A stretch of DNA of 64,000 nucleotides from Pectinophora gossypiella (GCF_024362695.1 NC_065405.1:17327900-17391899), one strand, 5' to 3'; shown: positions 30,913 through 41,390, counted from the first letter of the stretch. Notes: generated by a model from the sequence alone, not told the origin. Program-made: numbers and translations.

Positions 30913-31249
30913 TATTGTATTCGTCTTCTTAACATCATCCTCTTCGACATTTTGTCGATTATTCTGTTCGCAGAACACTACTCTCGTTTTAAAATTAGCA
31001 CATTAATTGGAAATTCAGCAAAGTTTTTATCAAAGTACGATAAAGGGTATGAACATTATTAATTTTCCTTTGGAAACAGTATTTCTCCTTTATTAATCGT
31101 CAGTTCCAAAGATAAAGTTAAAAGATAAAGATTTTTATTGTGTATTTATTTAGGTACAGTTATATATAAATGCTGCATTTATAGTTGCTAATTAAGTCTC
31201 ACTATTTTTTCCTTTGCAGGCATATACACAATTCGCACAGGCAATGATA
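30913..31249. other. No clear feature; possible LINE tail
   Basis: 31125-31200 has an AT-rich stretch resembling a LINE 3' end (AGATAAAGATTTTTATTGTG). The rest is unrecognised. Confidence 0.4.
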
Positions 31250-31390
31250 TAATTCTGAGCCGAAGTTCGCGCCCAACTAGGCACCCTCAAGCCTGTTGTC
31301 TTAAACGTTGTACCGGGTGAGAGCCTTCAGCGCTCCCCATTTCCGGCCAAGTAATTAATGCCATCTGCGGCAAACCTACAATAAGTCACG
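31250..31390 (+). mobile_element. SINE-5, 5'-truncated
   Basis: CTGAGCCGAAGTTCGCGCCC, TGAGAGCCTTCAGCGCTCCC and CCATCTGCGGCAAACCTACA, then AATAAGTCACGTC. Confidence 0.75.
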
Positions 31391-31755
31391 TCAACGATAA
31401 AACATTCAAACAATCAATGATATTTCATCAAGTGTACAAGTAACATGACAATAACTTTTTTATTATCAGCAACAATTAAAGTATTTTTTTTTTAAGAATT
31501 TATTGTGAGATCATGTTAGTGAAGAAAGAGAGAAAAAAAAACTAGAAAAAAAGATTATTGTAAGTACTTTAATTGTAGATTCATCTAAGCGACCTTCCCC
31601 ACGATGCGATGCTATTCGATCAAATATCGAAACAAATGTCGATTTAAGTATAGCAGTAGTTTTAGACGGATGAGACGTTCATTATGCAAAATTGACGATT
31701 CAAAGTGTAACTATGTTACCAACTAAATAAATATATTTTTGAATTTGAATTTCAA
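31391..31755. repeat. Unrecognised stretch, then LINE 3' tail at 31690-31755
   Basis: 31391-31689 holds T and A runs only. 31690-31755 is GATTCAAAGTGTAACTATGT, TACCAACTAAATAAATATAT as in the LINE tail at 41283. Confidence 0.5.
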
Positions 31756-32169
31756 TATAGGATTGACCACATAAGTCTATGTTTTTATGAAATATTGAGT
31801 TATGTCATCGACTAACAATTTACAAAAGTCGAACTTTTTGTTGTTGATACTGTATTTTAAACTTTTCCCTAAAGTCGTATCGTACACCCACGCCATATCT
31901 GATTATGCCATAGGGAACATCCCTAACAGAAAACCCCACGTCACTGAGTCCAAATTAGAATTTCCGGTATAACTGTACGTAAATTGCTGCCCTGTTTAAA
32001 TTGGAAGATTAATTGGCAACTGCTAACAATCCTTCAGAATTTGCATTCAAACTGTTCAAGATTGGAAATCCTTTATAAGAAGATATTGGGGTTGAAACAT
32101 TGCCGCGACGGTATTTAAACTAGATTTGTTATAACTGTAAAGAAGATGTCACTGCTTCATCGACATAAC
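31756..32169. other. No recognisable feature
   Basis: Intron sequence. Nothing recognised. Confidence 0.45.
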
Positions 32170-32400
32170 ATGTAACACGTAGCCATAGAAGAAGGAATAA
32201 TACTACGTATAGAAAGGCAACTCTCTGCTCTCCACCAGCGTCTGAGCTAGGTTTACCTCACCCCTCCTCGAACATAGTTTACACTTGAATCGTATGGCGG
32301 CAGACGTCACACACACAGATGCGCGTGTACGATAACGTCAATGTGTGGTATCTGTGTAAAACGAGGTTGTTTGTATGAAGTGTCCGGGGTGTGAAGTTGC
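32170..32400 (-). repeat. Repeat G copy
   Basis: GAATAATACTACGTATAGAA, GAGCTAGGTTTACCTCACCC and GGCGGCAGACGTCACACACA are the reverse of 62590-62800. Confidence 0.65.
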
Positions 32401-32454
32401 GTTACGAAGCTGTTGCAGTCCTTATGTAGAATGATAGTCGTTATCTTTTCCCTT

Positions 32455-32580
32455 GAGGTTGAAAAGTCAGATTGGCAGTCGTGAAAACCAGACTTTGTTA
32501 ATACCCTTAGATTAGCTACATGGACCCGAAGACCCCGGAATAAAAAATGTGATAAACGCTGCTAGAGAGATTATGATCTG
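32455..32580 (+). mobile_element. Degenerate SINE-2 tail
   Basis: TCCCTTGAGGTTGAAAAGTC, GATTGGCAGTCGTGAAAACC and GCTAGAGAGATTATGATC. Confidence 0.55.
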
Positions 32581-32659
32581 TATTTTGTGTAATAGCCATC
32601 GTAATGAAGGGAAAATGCCGCCTTTTGTCATCCGAGTACTTTTTTTTTTTTTCGAAGTG

Positions 32660-32805
32660 ACTTAGTGCAGATTTGCCGCAAATGGCATTAAATACTTGGC
32701 CGGATAAATAGAGAGCGCTGAGGACTTTCACCTGGTAAAAAAATTAAGACAACAGGTCTGAAGGTGCCCAGGAGAGCGCTGACCTCGGATTAGGGTACCT
32801 CTGAC
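32660..32805 (-). mobile_element. SINE-5 3' part
   Basis: GCAGATTTGCCGCAAATGGC, ACTTGGCCGGATAAATAGAG and ACAGGTCTGAAGGTGCCC. Confidence 0.7.
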
Positions 32806-32993
32806 TACTCCAATCGATCGTAAGCTTATATTGTTACTTTGTTTACGCAAATATCCTATTTCTGTTACCCAGTTCAATTTGCAAAAGATCGTATATACTA
32901 TGTAAAGGCAACGAAATGATATTGCATACAGATAAGTATTAGGGCATAGAATATAGAACGCCCCGCACCAATTCGTATCGGTATCGAGCTATA

Positions 32994-33212
32994 CAGGGTG
33001 TTAGTGATATCGTAACGAAAACTTTGAGGGATGATTCAGGCCATGATTCTGAGTTGATATCAAGCGGATTTTTCCGTTGCAAAAGTATGGAACTAAAAAA
33101 AACACAAAAATTTTAATGAATTTTTCGAGCTGAAAATCCACTTGACATCAACTCAGAATCATGGTCTGAATCATCCCCCTCAGTATTCGTTACGGTATCA
33201 CGTCACTAAAAC
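32994..33212. mobile_element. MITE-2, full fold-back
   Basis: CAGGGTGTTAGTGATATCGT at the left. The right half mirrors it (CTCAGTATTCGTTACGGTAT, then CACGTCACTAAAACC). The arms pair over roughly 90 bp. Confidence 0.85.
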
Positions 33213-33219
33213 CTCAGCG

Positions 33220-33600
33220 CCACCCCCCCAACCCGGTGGATCCCATTGACAAAATACTTCATACAAAAATCTCATTCTTACCGTGTTTCGCCTAACAGAT
33301 GAGTGCGAAGGAGACACTGCCCGCGCGTTTTCCCCCATGGTTCTTAGCGACTTACTGTCATTTGAAACTATAGTAAGACCCAGAGCTGAGATTACTAGCA
33401 AGGGGAGAATTCTGCGCCTGATTGGTGCCGGGCGGAATGTTGCCGTTCTATACGTAGTATTATTCTTTATTCTATGCTTTAACCTAAACGGCCATAAGCC
33501 TTTAAGGAATGAGTGAGAGCGTGAGGACTGTCTGCCTCACTCGCACTTACGCGTTATGCACGACTTTTTTGTATGGAGTGTCCGGGCTGTGGCCGGTCTG
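33220..33600 (+). repeat. Repeat G-related sequence
   Basis: 33420-33480 carries GGAATGTTGCCGTTCTATAC and GTAGTATTATTCTTTATTCT shared with repeat G. The flanking 200 bases may be more of the same element. No gene was accepted in this stretch. Confidence 0.45.
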
Positions 33601-33944
33601 TGAATATGGAAAACAAACAATAATATGACCCAATGGTAGCAAGTCCTCACAAAATTCGGTTATCCTAAGTGAATAATCCATAAAGGCAATCATACCTTCG
33701 TACGGTCTGTGGGGAGGTATTTCGCCAATTGTTTTTGCTAGAATATCGGGATAAGAATATATGTTTTCTTTCTTTATAATAAGATCAATATTCTATTAAC
33801 AGTCTGAGCTGATCACTGGGTACTTGCTTTATCCTTTTAACAAGAAAGATTTGGAGTAACTCCGCTACGTTAGTTATGCCAAATGAATGAGTTACTTATC
33901 GATCTGTAGTATATTGATTGTGTAGTACCTAGTTCTGAATGTTA
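33601..33944. other. No recognisable feature
   Basis: Intron sequence. Nothing recognised. Confidence 0.45.
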
Positions 33945-34420
33945 AGAAAACGAAGTGTATTAAATTTTACCTTATGTAAACATACAATAACATTAAAATT
34001 GACGATAACAAACTAGATTTTGTTGAACACGCTGTTTTCTTATGAATTACTGTAGATTCAAAACTTCAATGCGGACCACATTTTGTATTACGAGCGGACA
34101 AGCTAAGTTCAGCAGTAATGTCGTCAGAAGAATCCGTCAACTCACAAATGTACCCACTGCTAAACTTGTCTACTTCAGCTACTTCCACAGCATAATGTTT
34201 TACGGAACTTTGCTGATGTACAAACTATTTTCATTATCCAAAAAAGATCAGTTCGCGCTGTTTAGAATCTGCTTTGTCGAGACTCTCAGAGGGAACTTTT
34301 TAGCCTGATATTTTGCCTAACGTGTAGAGTTTCTGGACTAGGTGTTTGTATACTTGTTAGGGCATGGAGAGTTAGAAGCTTGGCTTTATATGAGACCTGA
34401 TATTTTTTTGACATTACGTT
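33945..34420 (+). pseudogene. LINE reverse-transcriptase fragment, frameshifted
   Basis: One frame reads KKTKCIKFYL then IKIDDNKLDFVEHAVFL and ITVDSKLQCGPH. Near 34100-34120 the match moves to another frame with RRIRQLTNVPTAKLVYFSYF followed by HSIMFYGTLL. These are conserved blocks near the end of Jockey-type reverse transcriptases (thumb/connection region). A further 100 bases after the stop at 34306-34308 still look related. Internal stops and at least one frameshift make it dead. Confidence 0.75.
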
Positions 34421-34566
34421 CGATATGACCCTTGTCTTGGCGACATTTACATGAAAATGATTTTAGTACTTAGTTTAAACAACTCTAATTACTACACTAC
34501 TCTTGGCTAATAGCTATGATCGATCATTTACAGTACTATACCATAGAATACCATACACATATTTCT

Positions 34567-34690
34567 GACTTTTACCGACTTCACAAAAGGAGGAGGTTCT
34601 CAATTAGACCGTATTTTTTTTATGTTTGGTCGGTTATAACTTCGTCGTTTATGAACCGATTTTGATAATTAAGTTTTGTCTCTAAAGCCC
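34567..34690 (+). repeat. Dispersed repeat with ACCGACTTCA...GGAGGAGG
   Basis: TTTTACCGACTTCACAAAAG, GAGGAGGTTCTCAATTAGAC and TTATGAACCGATTTTGATAA. I recall this as a widespread lepidopteran repeat. It occurs once here. Confidence 0.5.
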
Positions 34691-34743
34691 CCTGTCAATT
34701 AAGCGTTTGTCGAGCGACATATGTGTTGTTGGCGATATCGGAT

Positions 34744-35015
34744 GATGTCGCCAAATTTCGCTCGAACGCTCTGCTCCAAATATATTACAATTAAATGTCG
34801 AGCGAAGTCTGGGGGGAGAAAAAGAGGCCACATCGAAGCAATTAATCTAAAAAGAAATATTGCAATTTGACGTTTGCGTATATAAAAGTAAGTGCGCAAT
34901 GCGCGCAAATATCAAATATCAATATTGCTTTCTGGCCTTTTTATCCCCCCAGATTTCGCTCGACATTTAATAGTAATATATTTGGAGTCGAGCGTTCGAG
35001 CGAAATTTGGCGACC
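34744..35015. repeat. 265-bp compound palindrome with MITE-6 core
   Basis: The outer arms CGCCAAATTTCGCTCGAACG (34748) and CGTTCGAGCGAAATTTGGCG (ending 35013) pair over about 70 bp. The inner arms, CCCCAGA...CTGGGGG and the MITE-6 core GCCACATCGAAGCAATTAAT with GCAATATTGC-like blocks, continue the fold. It could be one long fold-back element or a MITE-6 grown from the centre of another palindrome. Confidence 0.8.
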
Positions 35016-35190
35016 CCCTGGTGTGACAAATATGGCCTCGAGCAAACGAGCCTTGATACATAACAATCTTAACAATATCTATTTAGAGGGTTACCTTCAT
35101 TACAATAGCTATAACCGTCCTGACTCCTGAGGCATCAAATATTTATTTTTTTGTCCACTTTTGTTTCTTTCTCGAATATCTTGTATAATT

Positions 35191-35390
35191 TTCTGTTCTT
35201 TGTACCACGCGATATATTTTTTTCTCTAGTTGTTTTCTGCTTGTGATACAATGTAAATGTGTCTATCCACATGGTCGTTGAATAAATTCTTTCTGTTCTT
35301 TCTACCACGCGATATATTTTTTTCTCTAGTTGTTTTCTGCTTGTGATACAATGTAAATGTGTCTATCCACATGGTCGTTGAATAAATTCG
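35191..35390. repeat. Exact-period 100-bp tandem duplication
   Basis: ACCACGCGATATATTTTTTT, TGTGTCTATCCACATGGTCG and TTGAATAAATTC repeat with a 100-bp period and very few differences. Confidence 0.9.
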
Positions 35391-35817
35391 CTTATCGTAC
35401 CCCAAATTTGTCACTGTATTTTGCTTTTTAAATCGTGTTCAAAGAGACTTTTCTAGAATATTTTATACGGGTTAAACGTGGTTTAAATACTGTACATTTT
35501 ATTATAATATTTTACTTTTACGCTCTCGACTTAGCGAGCATTGTAGAGTCTAAAGATTTTAGCCATTTCGGTAGTTTCCACCTTTCTAAAGGTTTTTTAA
35601 TCAACCATGACTCGCCTTTATGTTGAGATGATGGATGGGTTAGGCTGGTATTGTACGAAATAGAAAAAGTTTAGGAGTTTTTTATTCTTTTTTCTCTATT
35701 GCCTTAAATAAATACACGTTTATTTTGGTGCAATTCCAAATTCGTCAAAAAATATAATCTCAATTGTACTTACCAATTCGGAACCCATTGTATTTTTAGT
35801 CATTGTTTTTTTTTTTT
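35391..35817. other. No recognisable feature
   Basis: Intron sequence. Nothing recognised. Confidence 0.45.
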
Positions 35818-35885
35818 AGGCAAGAGTAGCATGGAGAATGCGCTCTTGTCGATGGCGTGGCTTTTAAATTAGTGATGATAATGTA
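35818..35885 (+). mobile_element. SINE-4 or RTE 3' tail fragment
   Basis: GAGTAGCATGGAGAATGCGC, GCGTGGCTTTTAAATTAGTG and ATGATAATG. Confidence 0.6.
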
Positions 35886-35939
35886 ATTTTATTATTATTC
35901 CAAATACTCGTAGGTATTTAATATTTTTCTGATAATTCT

Positions 35940-36052
35940 TACGAGACATAAACTAGAGAGGGGTCTTGTGATATCGGGTAAAAGCCCTCAGCGCTCCCCA
36001 TTTGTCTGGCTAAATACTGATTGCCATTTGTGGCAACAGAAAAAAAAACGAA
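35940..36052 (+). mobile_element. SINE-5 3' end with A-tail
   Basis: GGGTAAAAGCCCTCAGCGCT, CCCCATTTGTCTGGCTAAAT and GCCATTTGTGGCAACAGAAA, ending in an A run. Confidence 0.6.
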
Positions 36053-36080
36053 ATTTTTTTTTTTTGATAAGAAGTGTATT
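36051..36080 (+). repeat. Lone Tc1-like inverted-repeat end
   Basis: CGAAA, a T run, then GATAAGAAGTGTA resembles the right end of the transposon at 27030-27058 with a longer T run. No partner end was found nearby. Confidence 0.5.
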
Positions 36081-36104
36081 TGTAATAATGTTGACATAAA
36101 AAAA

Positions 36105-36689
36105 TCAAACAGTAGGAAAACCTGATGGGCAGAAATAATAATATTTGTTGTCTATGAAGATACAATTGCTTTTTTCCGTCGGAGGTACTTGAAGGGCTAT
36201 AGGCACTGTGGAATAACTTTTTTGCGCCTTAAGCCAAAGACGGTATTTTCCTTTTTTCAAAAATGACACTCTCTGATATTCACAATCGGGATACAACATA
36301 AAATCGCCGATTACTTCTCTTTTGATGATGTGGTATGGCGCATTTGTGGTCAGTGACTCTTCAACAATGAACAGAGGGGTCACTTTGAGCCTGAACTTCA
36401 TTTCGCCTATTATAGTAAGTCGCTGTTTATCGAAACAGTGTTTTCTCCAGAACTGCAAGTCCTGGTACTGAAGGAGGCTTATCAGGAACTCCTTCTTTGG
36501 GCACTTCACTGCGCTTCCTAAAGGTTCACTCTCAATCACCTTCCAAATTCCACATCTGCTTTCAGTTGAAGAGTCTTCTCCACCAAAATGTGTGATGTTC
36601 AAACATCGATTCGCTTGAATAACACTAATGTTTAATAAAAATAATAGTATTAAAGACACTGTTATTAGCGGCAAACATGGCCAATGCAT
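36105..36689 (-). CDS. Putative secreted cysteine-rich protein, nested intronless gene
   Basis: 194 codons from ATG at 36689-36687. The start context is CACAATG with A at -3. Residues 1-26 form a typical signal peptide (HWPCLPLITVSLILLFLLNI, then cleavage near QA-NRC). The mature part has seven cysteines (29, 46, 63, 85, 136, 176, 187) and an N-glycosylation site NIT at 31-33. No transmembrane segment follows. A TTTAAAAAGG box lies at 36724-36733, about 35 bases upstream, and a possible AATAAA signal is on the minus strand near 35887. It is antisense to the receptor-like gene and sits inside its large intron. No family was recognised. The length, signal peptide and clean frame argue for a real gene or a recent retrocopy, but expression is unproven. 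Confidence 0.6.
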   Translation of the reverse strand: MHWPCLPLITVSLILLFLLNISVIQANRCLNITHFGGEDSSTESRCGIWKVIESEPLGSAVKCPKKEFLISLLQYQDLQFWRKHCFDKQRLTIIGEMKFRLKVTPLFIVEESLTTNAPYHIIKREVIGDFMLYPDCEYQRVSFLKKGKYRLWLKAQKSYSTVPIALQVPPTEKSNCIFIDNKYYYFCPSGFPTV

Positions 36690-36859
36690 TGTGATGAAAT
36701 GGACTTGGAAACACGCATAAACGCCTTTTTAAAGTAGTATTGGGGTAACTTGGAAAGTTATTGACGCAAAAATTACTTAGGACTATAAAGGTATTTCTTT
36801 AAAATTTTCCCAACCCATTATATAAAAATAAAGGCATAATAATGGTAGGTATTCAAACA

Positions 36860-37150
36860 GAGGGCAGTCTTACAGACTGATTTTCGCAAGTGTCCCCATC
36901 GGGAATCAAACTCGGACCTCCAGATCGTAAGCTCAATGCTCTAGCCACTAGAGCACAGACGATGCCTGGTTGACCGATAAAGAAAGATGATTTCATGCTT
37001 CGGAAGGCATGTTAAGCCGTTGATTCCGGGCTACCAGCCCAAATGCCTCTACCAACCCGTGGTGGAGCAGCGCGGTGGAGTACATCCCATACCTCCTACG
37101 ATTGTTTAAGGGGAGACCTGTGCCCAGGAGTGAAACGTATATAGACTGTT
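36860..37150. mobile_element. SINE-1 head (-) and tail E (+)
   Basis: 36860-36965 is a reverse tRNA-like region (GGGAATCAAACTCGGACCTC, AGAGCACAGACGATGCC). 36980-37150 has TTCATGCTTCGGAAGGCATG, then tail E (TGGTGGAGCAGCGCGG, GTATATAGACTG). Confidence 0.65.
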
Positions 37151-37349
37151 TTCTGACTCACAGAGGGTTTCGTACAATGCCGTAAATTAATAAAGATGCT
37201 TTGCCGCTTGTCAAAGCTGCTGCTGCTAATGTTATTTTGTTGTTTGATGCTTTTTAGCTTTGTTGTAGTTAGAAAACTAATGTCTCTTTACATCGACGTA
37301 TAAAATAAAATAAGTCTACCAACTGAAAATACACGATTTACACGAGCTC

Positions 37350-37640
37350 ATTCCACCATCTCCCTTTTATCTTCGGACTTCTATACGTACGGCCGGGTTT
37401 CACCCCTATTTGGTGGATATCCCAACTATTCCCACAAAGCACTTCGCATCGTCCTTCATTATGCGCACTGCTAAGGAGTGGAATTCCCTGCCGGCTTCTG
37501 TACTTTTAAATGCATATAACCCGGGCGCTTTCAATGCTAGAGTGAACAGGCACCTTCTGGGCGAGCTCGCTCCATCTTAGGCCTCGTCAATGCCTTCGGG
37601 CAAGTCTGGGACCAAGAGCAAACCTATCAAAGGTAAAAAA
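37350..37640 (+). pseudogene. Jockey-like LINE C-terminal fragment
   Basis: Frame to the TAG at 37578-37580 reads HPYLVDIPTIPTKHFASSFI, RTAKEWNSLPASVL and NARVNRHLLGELAPS. The LWNELP-like block and short C-tail are typical of Jockey-type ORF2. The 3' UTR continues TCGTCAATGCCTTCGGGCAA. A second copy of the last codons and UTR is at 53188-53300. Confidence 0.75.
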
Positions 37641-38296
37641 AATGTAATCGAAAAACAAAATATTGTTAGTTGTGATGGATCAAATATTAACAAATTTGCT
37701 TTCTTGTCAAACTTCGCTTCCTGCCAAATTTCAGGATTCCAGGTCTATGGGAAAACTCCATAGGTTTTGATTCCCCTGCAAAATGTTAGAAAATAGGACC
37801 GAAATGTCTGTCTATCTTTGGATTACCTTGATTTAATTTTACACGTGCAAGAGACCGCAGACGTAAATATTTAATGTTAATTTTAGCTTGATTCATTTAC
37901 GCGTTCCCAAGAAATAGGCTCTTGATAGACAGACTGATGGACGGAGAATAAAGTGATCCTATAAGGTTATTATTTCTAATTTAGAAATTTAGGGTTCACT
38001 GCTTTTGATTTAATAATGCGTATTGTAAACTTTAGAAGGGTCACAAAGGGCTCGAAACTATTCTATGTAGTTCTAAAACTAGTTTTAGCGACAAGAAGAC
38101 ATTAATGTTCAAATTTTCTTAATATGGCCTCCATTTGGCCGTTTACCCCACGTTTGTGAGTAAACTCAATTCAAAAAGAAATGGAATGTAAACAAGCAAC
38201 TGAAAAACGACTAAATAGCTTGAATCTCTCAGTAAAAATATTTATTATGTGACATAACTTAGCTCACGACTATATTCTCAAATAGAGTCCAACGAA
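37641..38296. other. No recognisable feature
   Basis: Intron sequence. Nothing recognised. Confidence 0.45.
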
Positions 38297-38608
38297 GCCG
38301 TGGTAGCTCAGTTGGTAGAACGCTTGCCTCTCACTTTGAGGTCGCAGGTTCGAATCCAGCACACGCCTAAACCAATGATTGTCGAATTTGTTTTTGAACA
38401 TAAATGATTATCACGTGCTCAGCTGTGAAGGAAAACATCGTGAGGAAACTCACATTCGGAGGTATGTGAACTAACCTGTATTGGGCTGGTTTTCCCTTCA
38501 CCGGTTGGAAGGTCAGACAGGCAGTCGCTTCTGTAAAAACCGGACCTGTCAAACCGCCAGGTTAGGTTAGGTAAGCGGACCCTGTAAAAACGGGATAATG
38601 CTAGGGAT
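38297..38608 (+). mobile_element. SINE-2, full length
   Basis: tRNA-derived head with A box TAGCTCAGTTGG (38304-38315) and B box GGTTCGAATCC (38347-38357). The body runs TGATTATCACGTGCTCAGCT, TGTATTGGGCTGGTTTTCCC, GGTCAGACAGGCAGTCGCTT and ends CGGGATAATGCTAGGGATG. The tRNA-like part cannot fold as a whole tRNA, because the sequence after the B box diverges. Confidence 0.9.
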
Positions 38609-38867
38609 GGTACTCCAACGCAAAATGAACAAAGCAGTTACCTACCACTTTACTGAACTTTCTTCTGTTCATACATTTGAAAACTACGTGGAATCTTCCT
38701 TATTTTAGTAACTGTTTTACAATTAAATAAGGACTTCAAAGAACTGAATATAGCTTTCGATAAATATTTCAAAAACATCCTCTTAATGAATTTTTCAAAC
38801 TCATATAATAATGATTATTAATATTTTTAATTTACCCACATGAATATGCGTACAAACTAATGTACTT

Positions 38868-38935
38868 TCATCTACATGAAAGTAGCATAGAGAGTGCTAC
38901 ACCGACAAGAGCGTGGCTCTTAATAAAGTGATGTG
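38868..38935 (+). mobile_element. SINE-4 or RTE 3' tail fragment
   Basis: AGAGTGCTACACCGACAAGA and GCGTGGCTCTTAATAAAGTG. Confidence 0.6.
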
Positions 38936-39050
38936 ACATGAAAGTTTAGGCTTTTCTTTTCCCTGTTGAAGTCACTTTTGTAACTTTAATTTCATTTTAG
39001 TGCAGTATATGGAAGCGGAATTCGTGAGAAATGTTGATGATAAAAGTATA

Positions 39051-39277
39051 CAGGGTGTTAGTGACATCGTAACGAAAACTTTGAGGGGTGGTTCAGGCCA
39101 TGATTCTGAGTTGATATCAAGTAGAAATTTCCGTCGTAAAAGTATAGATTAGAAAATAATTAAAAAGAAAAGAAAAAAATTCATGAATTTTTTGACACGA
39201 AATTCCACTTGATATCATCTCAGAATCATGGTCTGAACCATCCCCCTCAGTATTCGTTACGGTGTCACTAACACCCA
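39051..39277. mobile_element. MITE-2, full fold-back
   Basis: CAGGGTGTTAGTGACATCGT at the left and GTTACGGTGTCACTAACACC at the right. Confidence 0.9.
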
Positions 39278-39310
39278 TACCTACTTATATGGCTACCGTA
39301 TGTACTTGTA

Positions 39311-39536
39311 AGGGGTGTAAGTGTCATCGTAACGAATACTGAGAGGGATGATTCATCTGATTATTCTGAGTTAATATCAAGTGGAATTTTCCATCGCAAA
39401 AGTATAGAATTGAAAATAATTTAAAAAACTAAAAAAAAAACATGAATTTTGCGACGGAAAATTCCACTTGATTTTAACTCAGAATCATGGTCTGAAACAA
39501 CCCCCTCAGTATTCGTTACGATGTCACTAACACCCA
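39311..39536. mobile_element. MITE-2, full fold-back (adjacent second copy)
   Basis: AGGGGTGTAAGTGTCATCGT to GTTACGATGTCACTAACACC, about 35 bases from the preceding copy. Confidence 0.9.
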
Positions 39537-39659
39537 GTATTTGAATTTGAATGGATAATAAACAAAATAGGCTCGCTCCTTTTATATGGGACCTAGACAT
39601 AGCTGGCGAGAAGAGGGTCTGTATGTTTTATAATAATTATAAAACAATAAATCATTACA

Positions 39660-39918
39660 TAAACATAGCCTATACACGTCCCACTGCTGGGCTCAGGCTT
39701 CCCTTCAATTAACCGGAGGGGGTATGGAGCATACTCCACCACTGCGGGTTGGTGGAGGTGTTTGGGCTAGTAGTCCGGGACTCGTCTTACTCTTGCGGTT
39801 CAAGCCTGAAATGCCCTTGAGTCTCACAAAATGATTTCGATAATGTCCACATCGAGAATCAAACCTGGACCTCCAGACCGAGATACCAACGCTCTTACCA
39901 CAAGACCACGGAGGCTGT
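39660..39918 (-). mobile_element. Tail E and SINE-1 variant, both reverse
   Basis: 39660-39780: CGTCCCACTGCTGGGCTCAG and GGAGGGGGTATGGAGCATAC. 39800-39918: TCTCACAAAATGATTTCGAT and the tRNA-like CCACAAGACCACGGAGGC. Confidence 0.7.
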
Positions 39919-40329
39919 TTTGCTAGTGACCTCGTGTTATAGATAGATAGGTAAAATCTTTATTTAGGTTACGTTACATTAACAGGGCTATAGGCGTTAA
40001 AGGGCTACATCTACACAGCGGTTTATAGAAACAGGCCTTCTGTTTTTGTTTTAATCTGTCTAGAAATCAGACAAGCCGAAACGACCCTTACTAAGGCCTC
40101 GTTTGGTCACTTGTGGTTGTGGAATTTGCATAATCTGCCGCTAACGGGCGGAAGAGGTCTTTAAGACCCCAACCCTATTTGGGGTTGGTATTATAGGGTC
40201 CTATTGCAATAAGTACCGACATTCTACCGCTGTTTCTACTGAAGATAGAGATATTTTCTTAAAGGATTAAACGGCATGAGTTTGGGCGTTGGGACTTTAA
40301 TCAGGTCCATGGTTCCCTTATTGATAGGG
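39919..40329. other. No clear feature
   Basis: Begins with a LINE-tail-like AGGTAAAATCTTTATTTAGG. The remainder (CTTAAGACC...CCAACCC palindromic patch near 40160) could be internal sequence of the LTR element but was not recognised. Confidence 0.4.
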
Positions 40330-40567
40330 ATAGTTCTGTGGCTGTTTTTCGGGGTACCGAATAGAGCATAGTACCCCGCTAGTCACAAGTTGGTAGTGCG
40401 ACTAGGGATTGACGATCCAACGGTGTTATGTTGGTAGTTATATATGCGTCTTGCTGTGTAAATTTTGATATCGCGTTTCACGACTCCTTGAAGACTACAT
40501 TATTGAATGTGGCGCCATCTGTTGCATGTGGGCGGAACTAGGTGGCCAACTAGTTGGGTCCACCACA
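40330..40567 (-). repeat. Partial LTR, gypsy-like family
   Basis: Reverse strand begins TGTGGTGGACCCAACTAGTT at 40567 and runs to GGGGTACTATGCTC...CCCCGA, matching the first 240 bases of the LTR at 7614. Confidence 0.75.
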
Positions 40568-40853
40568 GTTTTAATAAAAAATCACTTTGTTTGCTTGAAA
40601 TAGAAATATAAATATTTTATTGCGACCATGAGGCCATTCAAAACGTGGTGTTATAAAGAGACAGAAGTACTTTGTATTATAGTATCAACATGGACCCGGC
40701 AAGGTCACTGCAGCTGGTAGAGAGGATAACATAGCTTAATTATTAGTCAGTGATACAATTTATTTTTATCATATTATATTTTTTAAGAAAGAAAAGTTCT
40801 CGAATGGCGACCACGTGTCGGACGATGCTCAGTGGGTAGGCCCGCTACAAGGT
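40568..40853. other. No recognisable feature
   Basis: AT-rich intron sequence. Nothing recognised. Confidence 0.45.
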
Positions 40854-40962
40854 GGACCGACGATCTGGTGAAGGTCGGGACCGATCGTCGTGAAGATCCT
40901 TGAGGGAGGCCTATGCCCAGCAGTGGACGTCTCGTACGGCTGATAATGATGATAATGATGAT
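40854..40962 (+). mobile_element. RTE-like LINE 3' end
   Basis: GGTGGACCGACGATCTGGTG, GAGGCCTATGCCCAGCAGTG and GGCTGATAATGATGATAATG. Confidence 0.65.
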
Positions 40963-41000
40963 TTTTTAGGAAAAGTATTGCCCTTATTTTTTACATCTTT

Positions 41001-41146
41001 CTTTCGGACAATTATATGATCAGCCTGTAATGTCCTATAACGAAACAAGGGATCACAAAGTGATTTTCGTGATGTATCCCCGCCGGGATTCGAACCCGCG
41101 GCCTCCGGATCGTGAGTACAACGCTCAACCACGGGACCTCGGAGGC
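41001..41146 (-). mobile_element. SINE-1 head half
   Basis: GATCAGCCTGTAATGTCCTA, CGGGATTCGAACCCGCGGCC (B-box region) and CGGGACCTCGGAGGCCG. Confidence 0.8.
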
Positions 41147-41282
41147 CGTTATTACATTAATTTTCTTTATTACATCAAGATGCTTCTTAATAGATAAACC
41201 CTGTTATCTTTAACGACATGCATGGAACGATAAACAGCTAAACGAGTTCTTTGTTTTTGTGACTTATGAAGGTCTGACTATA

Positions 41283-41390
41283 CAGGTTGATAGAACCACT
41301 GCATTAGGCGGATAGGACGTTCGTTATGTAAAAAAAATCAAAGTCTAACTATGTTACCTACTGAATAAAGATATTTTTGAATTTTAATTT
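41283..41390 (+). repeat. LINE 3' tail fragment
   Basis: GGATAGGACGTTCGTTATGT and ACCTACTGAATAAAGATATT. Confidence 0.5.
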
